A DNA stretch of 10,130 nt from an uncultured Oscillospiraceae bacterium. GTDB lineage: Bacteria > Bacillota > Clostridia > UBA1212 > SIG427. The translations under genes and the position numbers were made by a program. Under the pieces are notes generated by a model that saw only the letters and a program-made list of their open reading frames with translations, was not told the DNA's origin and searched no databases. This document shows, in pieces, positions 1 to 7,169 of this stretch; positions within the stretch are counted from its first letter, which is position 1; each line of letters opens with the position of its first letter. The DNA lies in the NCBI GenBank assembly GCA_902465325.1, contig CABQMV010000077.1, positions 1-10,130 on the forward strand, written 5' to 3'.

Positions 1-830
1 AAATGTCATTTTCCAGTTTCCGCTTCGTGTCTGCCATGTTTACCACAAGGAACGTAAGGAGAAACATTCGCTCGTTGCGGCTCTGTAAGTCCTGCAACAA
101 GTTCTTTGCTTCGCTGCCAAAGGTGGCAAGGTCGGACGGGATTATATCCATGTCATAGCCGCTTCTAACCGCTTTTTTCTGTTCCTCAATCTTCATCTTG
201 TCAAGGTCTGTGATTTTGCGCTTAATGGTCTTAATGGCTTCCGTCTGGTCGATACTGCGGATATGCAAGTTGACGATTACGCCCGTTTCTAAGTCCAGAA
301 TGTCGGCAAGCATACGGTCATTGAGTTCCGGCGCAAGGATTTCAAGGAAAGACACCGCGCCGATTTTTCGCCCCATGCGGAAATACCTGCCCTCCCCGAA
401 CCGGAAAGAGGACGGGGCGATAAAGTCCTTTGTAGTAAGCCCTGCCGGGGCAAGCCAGTCATAGGAGAACGAAAACGGCTCCCCGTCCGGGTGGAATACC
501 CCATGCAGCACCTTTAAGCGTTCCTGCCCGTTAAGAGGGCGGGCGGTCACACCAAGCACCTTGAAGTTATTGAGTATGTCGGTTTCAATGCGGGCAAGGC
601 GGGATTTTGCCGCCGCCGGGTTGTCGGCTTCCACGGAAAACGTGATGTACTTGTGCTTCACAAGCCCGTTGTTCCCTTTGGAGAGCTGATTTTTCAGCAT
701 ACCCGCGTACTCGCTGCGGATAGAATTGAAAGCGTCGTCCTGCGGGGGTATGTCAATGGCTTTTTCCGCTTCCTCCCGCTGCGTCCCCTGATTGATAAAG
801 GAAAGCTGCACCGATAGGGAATCCTTCCGC
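1..830 (-). mobile_element. Fragment of an integrative conjugative element (virB4-like gene, 5' truncated)
   Basis: This stretch encodes only the N-terminal half of a type IV secretion ATPase, from about the VQLSFINQ segment to MADTKRKLEND at the window edge. In conjugative elements this protein powers DNA transfer at the membrane. The usual first ~100 residues are missing because the reading frame is taken over by the nuclease segment at about 811-840. Base composition supports a different origin: lines 541-660 are about 55% GC, whereas the nuclease segment at 1141-1200 is about 37% and the methyltransferase at 1801-1860 about 30%. Further transfer genes would be expected to the left of the window if a larger element part survives. 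Confidence 0.65.
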
Positions 831-1285
831 AATGGAATTCTGCCCAGCAGCATTTGACCTACCTCTGAAATATTTCTGTTTTCATCCACAAAACCAAGCT
901 TCACCAGATTACTGGTATAGTGCCTCGCTCTATCCTCTGCTCCCAAATCAAATTGGGAAAGAAGATCCGCGTAGTCGTTCTGGTGCAAACGGATCCAATC
1001 AATATCCCCGTCCAGGACAGACTCTTTTAAGCTGGGATACTTGTCTAAAGCTGACATAATCTCGTCATACTTATCGTGCTTTTTAAAGACCTCCGGAGAC
1101 AGCTGGATTGCCTGCTTATAAAATTCAAACTGTGCCAGGCTTTCCGGTATCGCTTGCCACCGCATACGCCTTCCATTTAAAATATTATCAAGAATATTCA
1201 GATATCCCTGCAGCGCATGAACGACATCTTTTCTCCTTCCGTTGGTATCCATTAGGTTGAATACCTGATTTTCGCTGACCTTCAT
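1..1285 (-). CDS. Chimeric ORF: restriction endonuclease N-terminus fused in frame to VirB4-like conjugation ATPase (C-terminus beyond window)
   Basis: Reading down the minus strand from an ATG at 1283-1285, the frame stays open for 428 codons to the window edge. A GGGGAG ribosome site lies at 1289-1294, and the start is 9 bases after the methyltransferase stop, so the two genes are cotranscribed. Residues 1 to about 152 (starting MKVSENQVFNLMDTNGRRKD) contain RARHYTSNLVKLGF followed by a short ISEVGQMLL stretch. That pattern resembles the DNA-recognition part of type IIS nucleases of the AlwI/BstNBI kind; position next to a methyltransferase supports it, but the family call is tentative. From about residue 159 (VQLSFINQGTQREEAEKAI onward) it matches, from memory of the family, the N-terminal domain of VirB4-like ATPases of the CD1110/Tn1549 group, including FIAPSSFRFGEGRYFRMGRK. 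No Walker motifs are reached. Neither half is complete: the nuclease lacks its catalytic part and VirB4 lacks its N-terminus. It is probably non-functional, or else an assembly chimera. Confidence 0.72.
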   Translation of the reverse strand, partial: MKVSENQVFNLMDTNGRRKDVVHALQGYLNILDNILNGRRMRWQAIPESLAQFEFYKQAIQLSPEVFKKHDKYDEIMSALDKYPSLKESVLDGDIDWIRLHQNDYADLLSQFDLGAEDRARHYTSNLVKLGFVDENRNISEVGQMLLGRIPLRKDSLSVQLSFINQGTQREEAEKAIDIPPQDDAFNSIRSEYAGMLKNQLSKGNNGLVKHKYITFSVEADNPAAAKSRLARIETDILNNFKVLGVTARPLNGQERLKVLHGVFHPDGEPFSFSYDWLAPAGLTTKDFIAPSSFRFGEGRYFRMGRKIGAVSFLEILAPELNDRMLADILDLETGVIVNLHIRSIDQTEAIKTIKRKITDLDKMKIEEQKKAVRSGYDMDIIPSDLATFGSEAKNLLQDLQSRNERMFLLTFLVVNMADTKRKLENDI

Positions 1286-1294
1286 AAACTCCCC

Positions 1295-3430
1295 CTATTT
1301 ATAATTTACAATCAATACTTCTCTGGTTTTTTGATGGATGTGCTTACAGTGGTAATTAGAATGGTCGTAATTATACGTTAATTCTATCATGCTGTACTGC
1401 GGTCTCTCCATAATCCACTCTTCTAAAATACTGTTTCGTTTTCCTTTGTTTTCCAATACATTGGAAAGTGCAAAACGAATTCCTCTCTGGTCTAAAGCAT
1501 CCAGAAAAGTTAATAAATCATGTTCATCCCGCTCCGTCCAGCCGTCCTGTTCATTATAGGAGGCACAGGTAATTAAATAAGGCGGGTCCGCATAGACAAA
1601 GCTATTTTGCGTCAATTGATCGATAGGAAACTCCCGAAAAGATATATTACTAAAAATATAATCTCCTGCCTTTAATCGGTTCACAAAGTCCAGCAGCTTT
1701 TTCTGTATCCGCAGATTAAAGTCCCTTTTTCCTACCGGTAGATTGAACTCGCCTTTTTTATTAAAGCGCAGCTGATTATTAAAGGCGTATACAATCAGTA
1801 TATACAGCATCAAATAATACTGACAGTCCTTTTTCTGTCTCCTATTAAAATCATTTCTCAGTAAATAATATCCTGCCCGATTGTAAGACGCCAGACCATC
1901 TGCGCTGCTGCAGCCATAATATGCATAGCCGTTCTTCCAGGTCTGTGAAAGCTTATAATCTGCAATGATTTTTTCTATTCTCCGAAAAAGCTCCTCCTTA
2001 TCCATCTTTTTGAAGGTCTGCAACAGCCCAATCAAATAGCTGTTGGTATCATTGAACCGCACTCGGTTACAGAGCAGATTAATTCCCACATTGCACCCGC
2101 CGCAAAATAAATCCACAGCCTGATCCATATCCTCAGGAAACAGCGGTAATAGCTGCGGCAGCAGCCGGTATTTTCCGCCTATATAATTCAGGGGCGAGGA
2201 AATGGCCTTTTTACTGCAATCCTCGCATTCACAGAGAAAAAGTCGCTCTTCATTTCCTTTAATATCGGACTTTCCCGTGGAGAAGGCCCTGTACTGTTCA
2301 GAAAAGACCTTTACCTTACCCTTTTTATGAAGAATCCGATAAATATCATCATCTGATATTTTTGCGTTAGAACGTTCATTCCCTTTCTCCGCCATATTGT
2401 TATAGGAGAGAAGAATGTATTTCGCATAAATAGAATCAATCAGTTCCTGAAAAACCTTTGCCGCATTTTTTGTGCAATATTCACTTTTCAGCTTGCTTCT
2501 GTCCATCTTTCTGGCCACACCGAATACATCCGGCTTCTGCCAGCAGGCTACATTCTCAAGCAGATGGTACACATCACAGTATTGTCTGGAATTATAGGGC
2601 GGATCAATATATACCAGATCTGCCTCTATTTCTTTCACCAACTGATTGGTATCCATATGAAAGCACACATTATTAGGATTCAAGTGAGGCTCCGGCTGCG
2701 GGACTGCCAGTTCAATATGCCTGTCAAAAACTGCTCCCTGCCTATAAGCGTCATAGTGGCCGCAGGTATTGGCAATCCGGTCCATGGCATATAAAAGAGA
2801 AGTAATCAACAGTGCTCTTTCTCTCTCATTTATGACTCCTTCTTTAAATTGTACCTCTATATCCTCCCGTATAAACCCTATTTTTCTGCAGTCCTCTGCA
2901 GAAAAATAGGTGTCGGAAAACTGCAGACTCATATAGTTATCTTCTTCTATAATCATACTGTTATATTCCCGGATCAGTTCAACAATTTTTTCCTGTGAAT
3001 AGGACTGGGGACTAAACCAGGCCAGGTGACAAATATAGTTGCTGTATAAGTTGTCATTTGTAATAAGCTTTTTATCAGTAAACGCTGAGGCAACAGAGCC
3101 TGTCCCCGCGAAAATATCCGCTACCGTATTTATATTTCTGCATTCTTCAGAAACCACTTTTTTTATAAAAGGAATCAGCTTGTACTTGTTTCCCAAATAT
3201 CTTCGGTTCTTTATTGTAAAGGTTTTATATTCCGTTGTAGGCTCTGCCCGCTTTTCCTCCGGTCCGTTTTTCTTAATATAGTCACGAAGATATTCAAATA
3301 CTTCATCGTCCCAGATATACCGTCCCTGCTCTGTGGCTTTGACAGTGACACCGCAAGTATCTTTTAAATAGTATAAATATGAACGCGAAATGTCTAATTT
3401 TTTTGCCATTTCTGTTGCTAAATATTCCAT
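1295..3430 (-). CDS. Two-domain (FokI-type) D12-class DNA N6-adenine methyltransferase with N-terminal HTH
   Basis: The 711-residue protein carries two complete D12-class adenine methyltransferase domains. Domain 1 (about 72-400) has NRRYLGNK (motif X), the AdoMet-binding DIFAGTG at 105-111 and catalytic DPPY at 276-279. Domain 2 (about 411-711) has LNYIGGKYRLL, DLFCGG at 440-445 and DPPY at 615-618. Residues 1-55 look like a helix-turn-helix (MAKKLDISRSYLYYLK) of the excisionase/MerR kind. The linker has a CECEDC cluster at 400-405 that could bind metal. Tandem D12 domains are the known M.FokI/M.StsI arrangement, one domain for each strand of an asymmetric site, so this should protect DNA from a type IIS-like nuclease. 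The start at 3430 has GGAG about 10 bases upstream; the ATG at codon 8 has no ribosome site and would spoil the helix-turn-helix. The downstream nuclease gene is truncated. The DNA is AT-richer than its neighbours, suggesting acquisition. The target sequence cannot be read from the protein. Confidence 0.9.
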   Translation of the reverse strand: MEYLATEMAKKLDISRSYLYYLKDTCGVTVKATEQGRYIWDDEVFEYLRDYIKKNGPEEKRAEPTTEYKTFTIKNRRYLGNKYKLIPFIKKVVSEECRNINTVADIFAGTGSVASAFTDKKLITNDNLYSNYICHLAWFSPQSYSQEKIVELIREYNSMIIEEDNYMSLQFSDTYFSAEDCRKIGFIREDIEVQFKEGVINERERALLITSLLYAMDRIANTCGHYDAYRQGAVFDRHIELAVPQPEPHLNPNNVCFHMDTNQLVKEIEADLVYIDPPYNSRQYCDVYHLLENVACWQKPDVFGVARKMDRSKLKSEYCTKNAAKVFQELIDSIYAKYILLSYNNMAEKGNERSNAKISDDDIYRILHKKGKVKVFSEQYRAFSTGKSDIKGNEERLFLCECEDCSKKAISSPLNYIGGKYRLLPQLLPLFPEDMDQAVDLFCGGCNVGINLLCNRVRFNDTNSYLIGLLQTFKKMDKEELFRRIEKIIADYKLSQTWKNGYAYYGCSSADGLASYNRAGYYLLRNDFNRRQKKDCQYYLMLYILIVYAFNNQLRFNKKGEFNLPVGKRDFNLRIQKKLLDFVNRLKAGDYIFSNISFREFPIDQLTQNSFVYADPPYLITCASYNEQDGWTERDEHDLLTFLDALDQRGIRFALSNVLENKGKRNSILEEWIMERPQYSMIELTYNYDHSNYHCKHIHQKTREVLIVNYK

Positions 3431-3487
3431 CGCCTACTATCTCCGTGTATGCAACTCATTATTATCCTCATTGGACACTTTTGTGCT

Positions 3488-3516
3488 ATTTTACATCAAA
3501 TACAAATTAATATCAA
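3488..3516 (-). promoter_or_regulatory. Probable sigma-A promoter of the methyltransferase/nuclease operon
   Basis: On the minus strand a TTGATA -35 box (3511-3516) and a TAAAAT -10 box (3488-3493) are separated by exactly 17 bases in an AT-rich stretch, about 58 bases before the methyltransferase ATG. The gap after the upstream hydrolase gene (3431-3552) contains no clear GC-rich terminator hairpin, so some read-through from the ruv operon is possible. An own promoter fits an acquired restriction-modification cassette. Confidence 0.65.
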
Positions 3517-3552
3517 CCTGTTTTTATGTTTTTTTGGATGCTATATATTCCA

Positions 3553-4530
3553 TTACAGCTCCCTGTCATACGATTTGAGGACACAGGGAATCCGGTACTG
3601 TTTCAAAAAACTTCTTACTGCCCGATCATATCCCGCCGGGGCCACTCTCAAAGCCTCTGCGTGCTTAGCGCCGGGCACTGAATAAATGGATTTCGGTCCT
3701 TTTTTGCTGTTATACAGCTGTTTCAAATTCTTATAGGGAACAAATCGGTCTTCTTCTCCATGGATAAAAAGAACCGGTATTTTGGCTGCATTTTCACTGG
3801 CTACGGTCCGTATAGGGGATACCGTTTCATAATCAACGCCTGTTTTTCGGAAAATCATATATCGCATCAGACAAAATACAGGCCTTCTAAACAAAAGAGT
3901 ATACCGCTGGATCAAATGCCTGGCCTGCTCTGCGGCTGAGCCGAAGCCACAGTCTTCTATACAGAAAGAAAAAGGGAAGCCGCTGTCCAGAGCATTTAAA
4001 ACAGTAGCCGCTCCCATGGATTCTCCATGCAGACCAATCACCGTCTTTGCAGGATAGCTCCTGCGCACCTCCTCCGCCACCACCAGCAGATCCCCGGTTT
4101 CCAGACCGCCCATCGTACAAAATTTGCCTCCGCTTTCCCCGTGATAGGGCTGATCATATATAACGCAGTCAAAACCCAGCCTCTGAAACAGCGCAACATA
4201 TCGGAAGGAAGTATACATACTGCAACCAAAGCCGTGCGCCAGAATCACAACCCCGGAGGAAGAATCTCCCCGTTTCAAAAAGCGCATGGCACACAATCGG
4301 TAACCTCCGGGAGAATTCACAGAAAAAGGCTGCCCACTTTTTATCAAGTCTTCCGCATAGGTGCGGCTGTAGAAGCCGTGCTCAATATCATGCTGAAGAC
4401 AGCGTTCCCTGCTGTGTCGGGCGGGATAGCAGGCCCAATGCGCTCCAAAAGAGGCCAGCGCCAAAATCCAGAGCAGGCAAAGCAGGACCAGGCCTCCCAG
4501 ACACAGGAGCAGAATCAAATACCAGGCCAT
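3553..4530 (-). CDS. Membrane-anchored alpha/beta hydrolase, substrate unknown
   Basis: With the start at 4530 the protein has 325 residues. Residues 1 to about 28 (MAWYLILLLCLGGLVLLCLL...) form one hydrophobic helix without a clear cleavage site, so the enzyme is probably anchored with the catalytic domain outside. The alpha/beta hydrolase signatures are all present: oxyanion HGFG at 99-102, nucleophile elbow GESMG with Ser171, acid Asp261 in HGEEDRFVP, and His290 in GAKHAEA. A hydrophobic lid-like insert lies around 205-228. The layout matches the BEM46/FrsA-like serine hydrolases often annotated simply as alpha/beta hydrolase. The ATG overlaps the queH stop as TAATG, so the two are translationally coupled. 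A longer version from 4554 adds eight residues inside queH but lacks a better ribosome site. It is the last backbone gene of the operon; the substrate cannot be inferred. Confidence 0.88.
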   Translation of the reverse strand: MAWYLILLLCLGGLVLLCLLWILALASFGAHWACYPARHSRERCLQHDIEHGFYSRTYAEDLIKSGQPFSVNSPGGYRLCAMRFLKRGDSSSGVVILAHGFGCSMYTSFRYVALFQRLGFDCVIYDQPYHGESGGKFCTMGGLETGDLLVVAEEVRRSYPAKTVIGLHGESMGAATVLNALDSGFPFSFCIEDCGFGSAAEQARHLIQRYTLLFRRPVFCLMRYMIFRKTGVDYETVSPIRTVASENAAKIPVLFIHGEEDRFVPYKNLKQLYNSKKGPKSIYSVPGAKHAEALRVAPAGYDRAVRSFLKQYRIPCVLKSYDREL

Positions 4531-5057
4531 TATCTGCTCCTTTCCAGAGAACAAATACAGCCACAGTATTTTTGGCGGTAAAGTCCCAGGCTCCTGGCCT
4601 GACTCTGGCCTTCCCGAAAGCCCTCCCGGAAATCCGAATCCTCTAAAAATTTTATTTGATACCGTTCTCCAGCCTGCCGGGCTTCTCGCCCCATAGCTTC
4701 GTAATTTTGATAGGGACTCACAAAAAGCGTAGACGTAAAATATTGATATCCCTTCTCCGCCGCAAATCTCGCCGTTTTTTCAAAGCGTCTCCGGTAACAC
4801 ATTACGCAGCGCTCTGCTGGCGCTTTTGTAAAACCTTTCCATGCAGCAAGATCATATTCCGTATCTCTAATAAGAGAAATCCCTTTATAGTCACAAGCTT
4901 TGACAGCACCTGCCTCACGCCTGATCAACTCGTCATAAGGATGAATATTAGGATTATAAAAATAGCCAGTAATTTCCCACTGAGGCAGCCGTGAGCGCAG
5001 TGCATCAATCACATAAAGGGAGCAGGGGCCGCAGCATATATGCAAAAGCAGCTTCAT
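4530..5057 (-). CDS. queH: Epoxyqueuosine reductase QueH
   Basis: This 175-residue protein is the QueH (formerly DUF208) type of epoxyqueuosine reductase, the non-cobalamin replacement for QueG that makes queuosine in the wobble position of tRNAs with GUN anticodons. The hallmark metal-binding cysteines are present: HICCGPC at 6-12, RCVMCY with Cys84 and Cys87, and YCGC with Cys165 and Cys167. The YFYNPNIHP segment at 32-40 is also typical. Length is slightly short but both ends look complete. Its ATG overlaps the ruvB stop as ATGA, and GGAGGA at 5061-5066 inside ruvB supplies the ribosome site, so ruvB and queH are translationally coupled. No other queuosine gene lies in the window, so precursor supply must be encoded elsewhere or salvaged. 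The function call rests on family knowledge plus the intact cysteine pattern. Confidence 0.93.
   Translation of the reverse strand: MKLLLHICCGPCSLYVIDALRSRLPQWEITGYFYNPNIHPYDELIRREAGAVKACDYKGISLIRDTEYDLAAWKGFTKAPAERCVMCYRRRFEKTARFAAEKGYQYFTSTLFVSPYQNYEAMGREARQAGERYQIKFLEDSDFREGFREGQSQARSLGLYRQKYCGCICSLERSR
4537..4543 (-). promoter_or_regulatory. Ribosome binding site deciding the hydrolase start at 4530
   Basis: AAAGGAG reads on the minus strand inside the end of queH, six bases before the ATG at 4528-4530. That ATG shares bases with the queH TAA stop (TAATG). The site favours this start over the in-frame ATG at 4554. Confidence 0.7.
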
Positions 5058-6058
5058 GATTCCTCCATTCTGACTCCTAAATGATCGTACGCCAAACGGG
5101 TGGCGATCCGCCCCCTGGGTGTTTTGCTGATAAAGCCCAACTGCAGCAGATACGGTTCATATACATCTTCAATCGTAGAAAGCTCTTCTCCCGTAGAAGC
5201 TGCCAGCGTTTCTAATCCCACAGGACCGCCACCGAATTTATGAATAATGGCCTCCAGCAGCATACGGTCAATATTATCAAGGCCAAGTCTGTCTACATCC
5301 AGAGCATTTAAGCTCTCTACGGCAACAGGTCCCGTAATAATACCGTCTCCTTTAATTTGAGCAAAATCCCGCACCCTCTTCAACAGACGGTTGGCAATTC
5401 GCGGCGTTCCTCGAGAGCGCAGAGCAATCTCTCTGGCCGCCGCATCCTCGATTTCTGTCTCTAAAATTCCAGAAGACCTTTTTACAATAGACGCCAATTC
5501 CTCAGGACTGTACATTTCCAAACGGCAGATAACCCCAAAACGGTCTCTGAGAGGCGCGCTGAGCAGCCCGGCCCGGGTAGTCGCACCAATCAGGGTAAAT
5601 TTGGGTAAATCAATGCGCAGGGAACGGGCAGCAGGCCCCTTTCCCATAATAATATCGAAAGCAAAGTCCTCCATGGCAGGATAAAGAACCTCCTCCACAC
5701 TGCGATTCATTCGGTGTATCTCATCTATAAAGAGGACATCGTTTTCATTCAAATTGGTGAGCAGCCCGGCCAGGTCACCTGCCTTTTCTATGGCAGGGCC
5801 GGAGGTTACCCGAAATCCCACGCCCATTTCCGAGGCAATGACCCCGGCAAGCGTAGTCTTTCCCAGTCCGGGAGGCCCATACAGCAACACGTGATCCAGC
5901 GATTCCTCTCTTTTCAGGGCAGCCTTTACAAATACATCCAGATTTTTACGGATTTTCTCCTGCCCTACATACTCATTAAAATTATGAGGCCGCAGACTGA
6001 TTTCATCAATATCCGATTCTGTAATATCCGCTGATATGAGACGTTCTTTTTCATCCAT
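5054..6058 (-). CDS. ruvB: Holliday junction branch migration ATPase RuvB
   Basis: RuvB is the hexameric AAA+ motor that, loaded by RuvA, drives branch migration of Holliday junctions in recombination and fork repair. The 334-residue protein has the family's normal length. Visible motifs are Walker A GPPGLGKTT at 61-69, Walker B LFIDEIH at 109-115, sensor-like GATTRAG at 158-164, and the arginine-finger segment LRDRFG at 170-175. The C-terminal winged helix includes GLETLAASTGEELSTIEDVYEP and TPRGR. The start lies 13 bases after the ruvA stop with GAGGAAAA in the gap. It overlaps queH by four bases at its end. Nothing is unusual; it is the clearest housekeeping anchor of the window. Confidence 0.98.
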   Translation of the reverse strand: MDEKERLISADITESDIDEISLRPHNFNEYVGQEKIRKNLDVFVKAALKREESLDHVLLYGPPGLGKTTLAGVIASEMGVGFRVTSGPAIEKAGDLAGLLTNLNENDVLFIDEIHRMNRSVEEVLYPAMEDFAFDIIMGKGPAARSLRIDLPKFTLIGATTRAGLLSAPLRDRFGVICRLEMYSPEELASIVKRSSGILETEIEDAAAREIALRSRGTPRIANRLLKRVRDFAQIKGDGIITGPVAVESLNALDVDRLGLDNIDRMLLEAIIHKFGGGPVGLETLAASTGEELSTIEDVYEPYLLQLGFISKTPRGRIATRLAYDHLGVRMEES

Positions 6059-6071
6059 TTCTCAGTTTTCC

Positions 6072-6665
6072 TCACTTCATAAGTTTTCGAAGAGACAGTT
6101 TCACCAGCTCCTCCAAAGAAATCCCGTCCCGGTAAGCAGCCTTTACCGCTTTTACTGCCTCCGCATTTCTGTAGCCTAACACAAGCAGAGCGGCGGCCGC
6201 CTCCTGCAGAAGATCCGGCTCTGCTTCTAAAACAGTCTCAGGGGCTTTTGTCCCATCAAGATCCGCCTTTACCTTATCCTTTAATTCCAGTATAATACGC
6301 TGCGCCAGCTTAGGACCCACGCCCTTTCCTGCTGTAATAGCTTTAAAATCTCCTTGGGCCACAGCCACACTAAAAGCAGAGGGCGTCATAGCAGATAAAA
6401 TAGCCAAGGCCATTTTCGGCCCTACCCCATTTACCGATATGAGCAGCTGAAATACTGCCAGGTCCTCCTGAGAAGGAAACCCAAAAAGAGAAAGTCCATC
6501 CTCTTTCACCTGAAGATAGGTATATACCGTAACCTCCTCCCCTATATTTCCCAAAGCAGCGGAGGTCCGTATATCAGTATATACCTGAAAGCCAATCCCC
6601 CCTACCTGTATAACACAGTACTCCTGTGTTTTTTTACACAGCCGACCCTGTATAAATTCAAACAT
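6072..6665 (-). CDS. ruvA: Holliday junction DNA-binding protein RuvA
   Basis: RuvA forms tetramers that hold the Holliday junction in square-planar form and load RuvB. The 197 residues match the usual length of about 200. The N-terminal OB-fold (1-62) begins MFEFIQGRL and includes YLQVKEDGLSLFGF. Two helix-hairpin-helix motifs follow, around 71-90 (LLISVNGVGPKMALAIL) and 108-130 (AITAGKGVGPKLAQRIILEL). After an acidic linker, the RuvB-contacting domain III occupies about 150-197 (LLQEAAAALLVLGY). A GGAGG ribosome site overlaps the ruvC stop codon, 15 bases of spacing separate the genes, and ruvB follows directly, so all three ruv genes are on one message. Confidence 0.97.
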   Translation of the reverse strand: MFEFIQGRLCKKTQEYCVIQVGGIGFQVYTDIRTSAALGNIGEEVTVYTYLQVKEDGLSLFGFPSQEDLAVFQLLISVNGVGPKMALAILSAMTPSAFSVAVAQGDFKAITAGKGVGPKLAQRIILELKDKVKADLDGTKAPETVLEAEPDLLQEAAAALLVLGYRNAEAVKAVKAAYRDGISLEELVKLSLRKLMK

Positions 6666-6680
6666 TTTACTGTCGTCCTC

Positions 6681-7166
6681 CTATATAGATTTTGCAGTAA
6701 GCAGCCACTGGGAATGACAGATCGCAATGGCAATGGCATCCGCCGCATCATCCGGCGTGGGCAGCTTATCCATATGCAGCAGCATTTTCACCATTTGCTG
6801 AATCTGTTTTTTCTCTGCCCGGCCGTAGCCCACTACCGACTGCTTCACCTGCAGAGGCGTATATTCAAAAACTGGAATCTGCATAGAAGCCACAGCGCAC
6901 ACAGCAACGCCTCTGCCCTGTGCAGCAGCAATCGCTGTCTTGGCATTGTTATTGAAAAAAAGCTCCTCAATTGCGCAGCAGTCCGGTTTGTAAACCATAC
7001 AAAGCTCTCTCAACCTGGCATCAATGGCCAGAAGTCTCTGCGTAAAAGGCTCTCCTGCCTTTGTACTGACAACGCCATACTCCAGCAGCGTCAGCTTATT
7101 TCTTTCGTGTTTTACAACCCCATAGCCTGTAATCGCAAAGCCGGGATCAATTCCTAATATGATCAT
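6681..7166 (-). CDS. ruvC: Holliday junction resolvase RuvC
   Basis: RuvC is the dimeric, metal-dependent endonuclease that cuts Holliday junctions held by RuvAB. The 161-residue protein is of normal length. The four acidic catalytic positions of the family are present: Asp7 in GIDPG, Glu67 in AIEELFF, and Asp140 and Asp143 in DDAADAIAIA. The basic segment GYGRAEKKQI (113-122) is the usual DNA-contact region. The ATG lies only three bases after the stop of the upstream esterase-like gene and has no strong ribosome site, so initiation probably depends on translation of that gene. The order ruvC-ruvA-ruvB is common in Clostridia. Confidence 0.97.
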   Translation of the reverse strand: MIILGIDPGFAITGYGVVKHERNKLTLLEYGVVSTKAGEPFTQRLLAIDARLRELCMVYKPDCCAIEELFFNNNAKTAIAAAQGRGVAVCAVASMQIPVFEYTPLQVKQSVVGYGRAEKKQIQQMVKMLLHMDKLPTPDDAADAIAIAICHSQWLLTAKSI

Positions 7167-7169
7167 AGC

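Noticed and set aside
835..840. GAATTC (EcoRI site) near the nuclease/VirB4 junction, considered as a cloning scar
   Set aside because: The site encodes Arg-Ile-Pro-compatible codons within nuclease-like sequence, and the composition change is about 15-25 bases further on. One 6-base site is expected by chance.
832..1059. Plus-strand frame opposite the nuclease segment
   Set aside because: The minus-strand frame there continues smoothly from the operon with a good ribosome site. The plus-strand translation is featureless.
3431..3552. Search for a tRNA, small RNA or terminator in the gap before the methyltransferase
   Set aside because: Apart from the promoter boxes the stretch is AT-rich with no cloverleaf or GC-rich stem that I can see.
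4531..4554. Longer start (MFSGKEQI) for the membrane hydrolase
   Set aside because: The ATG at 4530 has AAAGGAG at ideal spacing and begins directly with the membrane helix; the longer form has no better site.
4027..4581. 184-codon plus-strand open frame
   Set aside because: It lies antisense to the hydrolase and the end of queH, both of which have catalytic motifs. Its translation has no recognisable domain and there is no ribosome site that supports it.
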